From the NCBI RefSeq assembly GCF_004214895.1, contig NZ_CP035952.1, positions 4,350,501-4,414,500 on the forward strand: a DNA stretch of 64,000 bases, written 5' to 3'. Below, one piece after another: positions 63,306 to 64,000 of the stretch. Numbering within the stretch: position 1 is the stretch's first letter; each line of letters begins with the position of its first letter. The notes beneath the pieces are model-generated. The model saw only the letters and a list, made by a program, of their open reading frames with translations, had not been told where the DNA came from and did no database searches. A program made the position numbers and the translations under genes. The stretch is from Pseudomonas tructae. GTDB taxonomy: Bacteria > Pseudomonadota > Gammaproteobacteria > Pseudomonadales > Pseudomonadaceae.

Positions 63306-63832
63306 ACGTGCACGGCAACCCGCAGCGCTTCCAGGGCCGGCGCTGCAGCGATACCGACCTCGGCGCAAAGCTCCAGCACCCGTGGCAAGTCGTGGTTGCC
63401 GACCAGCACCATCTGCAGCTCATCATCGAGCAACTGGCTGAAGTTCATCAGCACATAGCCACCGGCTTCCTTGTTCATTGCGCCCATCTGCACCTGGATA
63501 CGATTGAGTGCGGTCAGCGCCTCGACCTTGGCCAGTTGCTTGGGCTTGAGGTTGAATGCCACGCTCTGGTCGAAGGAGTCGACGATCTGGGCGAACAGGT
63601 CCTGATAGGTATCGGCCTGGAACAGCACGGTATCGGGCAGGCTGCCGACGACAATCCACTCACCCAGCGGGATCGGGAAGCTGTCGTCGTAGTTGATGTC
63701 CGGGTTGGCGGCGAGAAACGCCTGCGGGTCGGCGTAGGCCTGGGCGGCTTCGTCGGCGATACGCGCGATGTCGTCCTCGCGCATGCAGCCGGCGCTGATT
63801 TTGCCGATGAGTTCGACCAATTGGGATTTCAT
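63302..63832 (-). CDS. Hypothetical protein
   Basis: This 176-residue cytosolic protein (MKSQLVELIGKISAGCMRED) is acidic, with a central IPLGEWIVVGSLPDTVLFQAD and an alanine-rich C-terminus. I do not recognise a family. It is located between the convergent ZIP gene and the ankyrin-like gene, which lies just upstream (61 nt) on the same strand. Confidence 0.75.
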   Translation of the reverse strand: MKSQLVELIGKISAGCMREDDIARIADEAAQAYADPQAFLAANPDINYDDSFPIPLGEWIVVGSLPDTVLFQADTYQDLFAQIVDSFDQSVAFNLKPKQLAKVEALTALNRIQVQMGAMNKEAGGYVLMNFSQLLDDELQMVLVGNHDLPRVLELCAEVGIAAAPALEALRVAVHV

Positions 63833-63892
63833 GAAAGGGCCCTGCGACGCTGAAAAAAGTCGCCAAGGATAGCCGCAAAAGGCCCCCAGGGG

Positions 63893-64000
63893 TTAGCCGA
63901 GCAGCTTGAGCAACTGCTCGGTAGTCTGGGCCGCGCCCATGGTTTGCGCCGCACCCAGGGCGTCAGTGCCACGGGCGTCGCGATGCCGGGGGTTGGCGCC
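63893..64000 (-). CDS. C-terminal end of an ankyrin-repeat-like protein (cut by window edge)
   Basis: The last 35 codons read GANPRHRDARGTDALGAA and continue to EQLLKLLG before TAA. GANP...D..G..AL is an ankyrin-repeat-like pattern with a terminal helix, but with only 35 residues the call is tentative. The 5' part lies beyond the window. Confidence 0.45.
   Translation of the reverse strand, partial: GANPRHRDARGTDALGAAQTMGAAQTTEQLLKLLG

Overview
The window is chromosomal DNA of a fluorescent Pseudomonas, most likely from the P. putida/P. entomophila side of the genus. The evidence is high GC, REP palindromes of the GCGGGGCAAGCCCGCTCC type, EF-P with Arg32 next to EarP, a SagS-type hybrid kinase, and a gene order between about 5.2 and 34 kb that largely follows the PA2811-PA2856 block of P. 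aeruginosa PAO1 (from memory; not checked by alignment). No prophage, insertion sequence, integron or CRISPR array was found. Both window edges cut genes: kdsB at the left and an ankyrin-like gene at the right.

Layout. 0-7.8 kb: envelope genes kdsB-ycaR-lpxK-exbD-exbB (leftward), comEC, a DUF2062 protein, an ABC-2 exporter pair and a GST. 7.9-14.5 kb: fadE, a PA2817-family gene, an unknown gene, a five-gene tRNA-Gly/Glu operon with a strong promoter, a membrane-anchored protein, a free-methionine sulfoxide reductase and a DUF815 ATPase. 14.6-20.3 kb: SagS, glutathione peroxidase, MsrB, AlaA and HtpX. 20.3-30.5 kb: Tpm, a DODA-type dioxygenase, DeaD with a long leader, a spermidine-synthase-fold protein, class II DAHP synthase, YcaQ, and two LysR regulators beside DUF1127 and TauE/SafE genes. 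30.5-34.4 kb: ohrR-ohr with repeated operator-like boxes, efp-earP, and a small membrane protein paired with a Gre-like protein. 34.4-38.4 kb: two LysR genes, each divergent from its probable target (an SDR and an MFS exporter).

38.4-44.8 kb is the secreted alkaline protease locus aprA-aprI-aprD-aprE-aprF. It carries a 5' hairpin, a consensus RsmA/CsrA site over the aprA ribosome-binding site, and a terminator between aprA and aprI. 45-52.3 kb: a TonB-dependent receptor, an acidic protein, tRNA-Ser, a crotonase, a PlsC acyltransferase, CorA and a glutamine amidotransferase. 52.6-57.3 kb: a 31-codon membrane ORF, a pterin-fold/cytochrome c fusion, the ATP-grasp/alpha-E/transglutaminase operon and RraB. 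57.5-64 kb: an exported protein resembling Tli4-type T6SS immunity proteins, an LTA-synthase-like sulfatase, Ogt, a small membrane protein, a ZIP transporter and an unknown acidic protein.

The strongest functional themes are oxidant defence (fRMsr, MsrB, Gpx, OhrR/Ohr, HtpX), post-transcriptional control of the exoprotease, and the predicted amidoligase (ATP-grasp) operon, which is the best candidate for a biochemically undescribed system. Everything here was read by eye; no database search was run.
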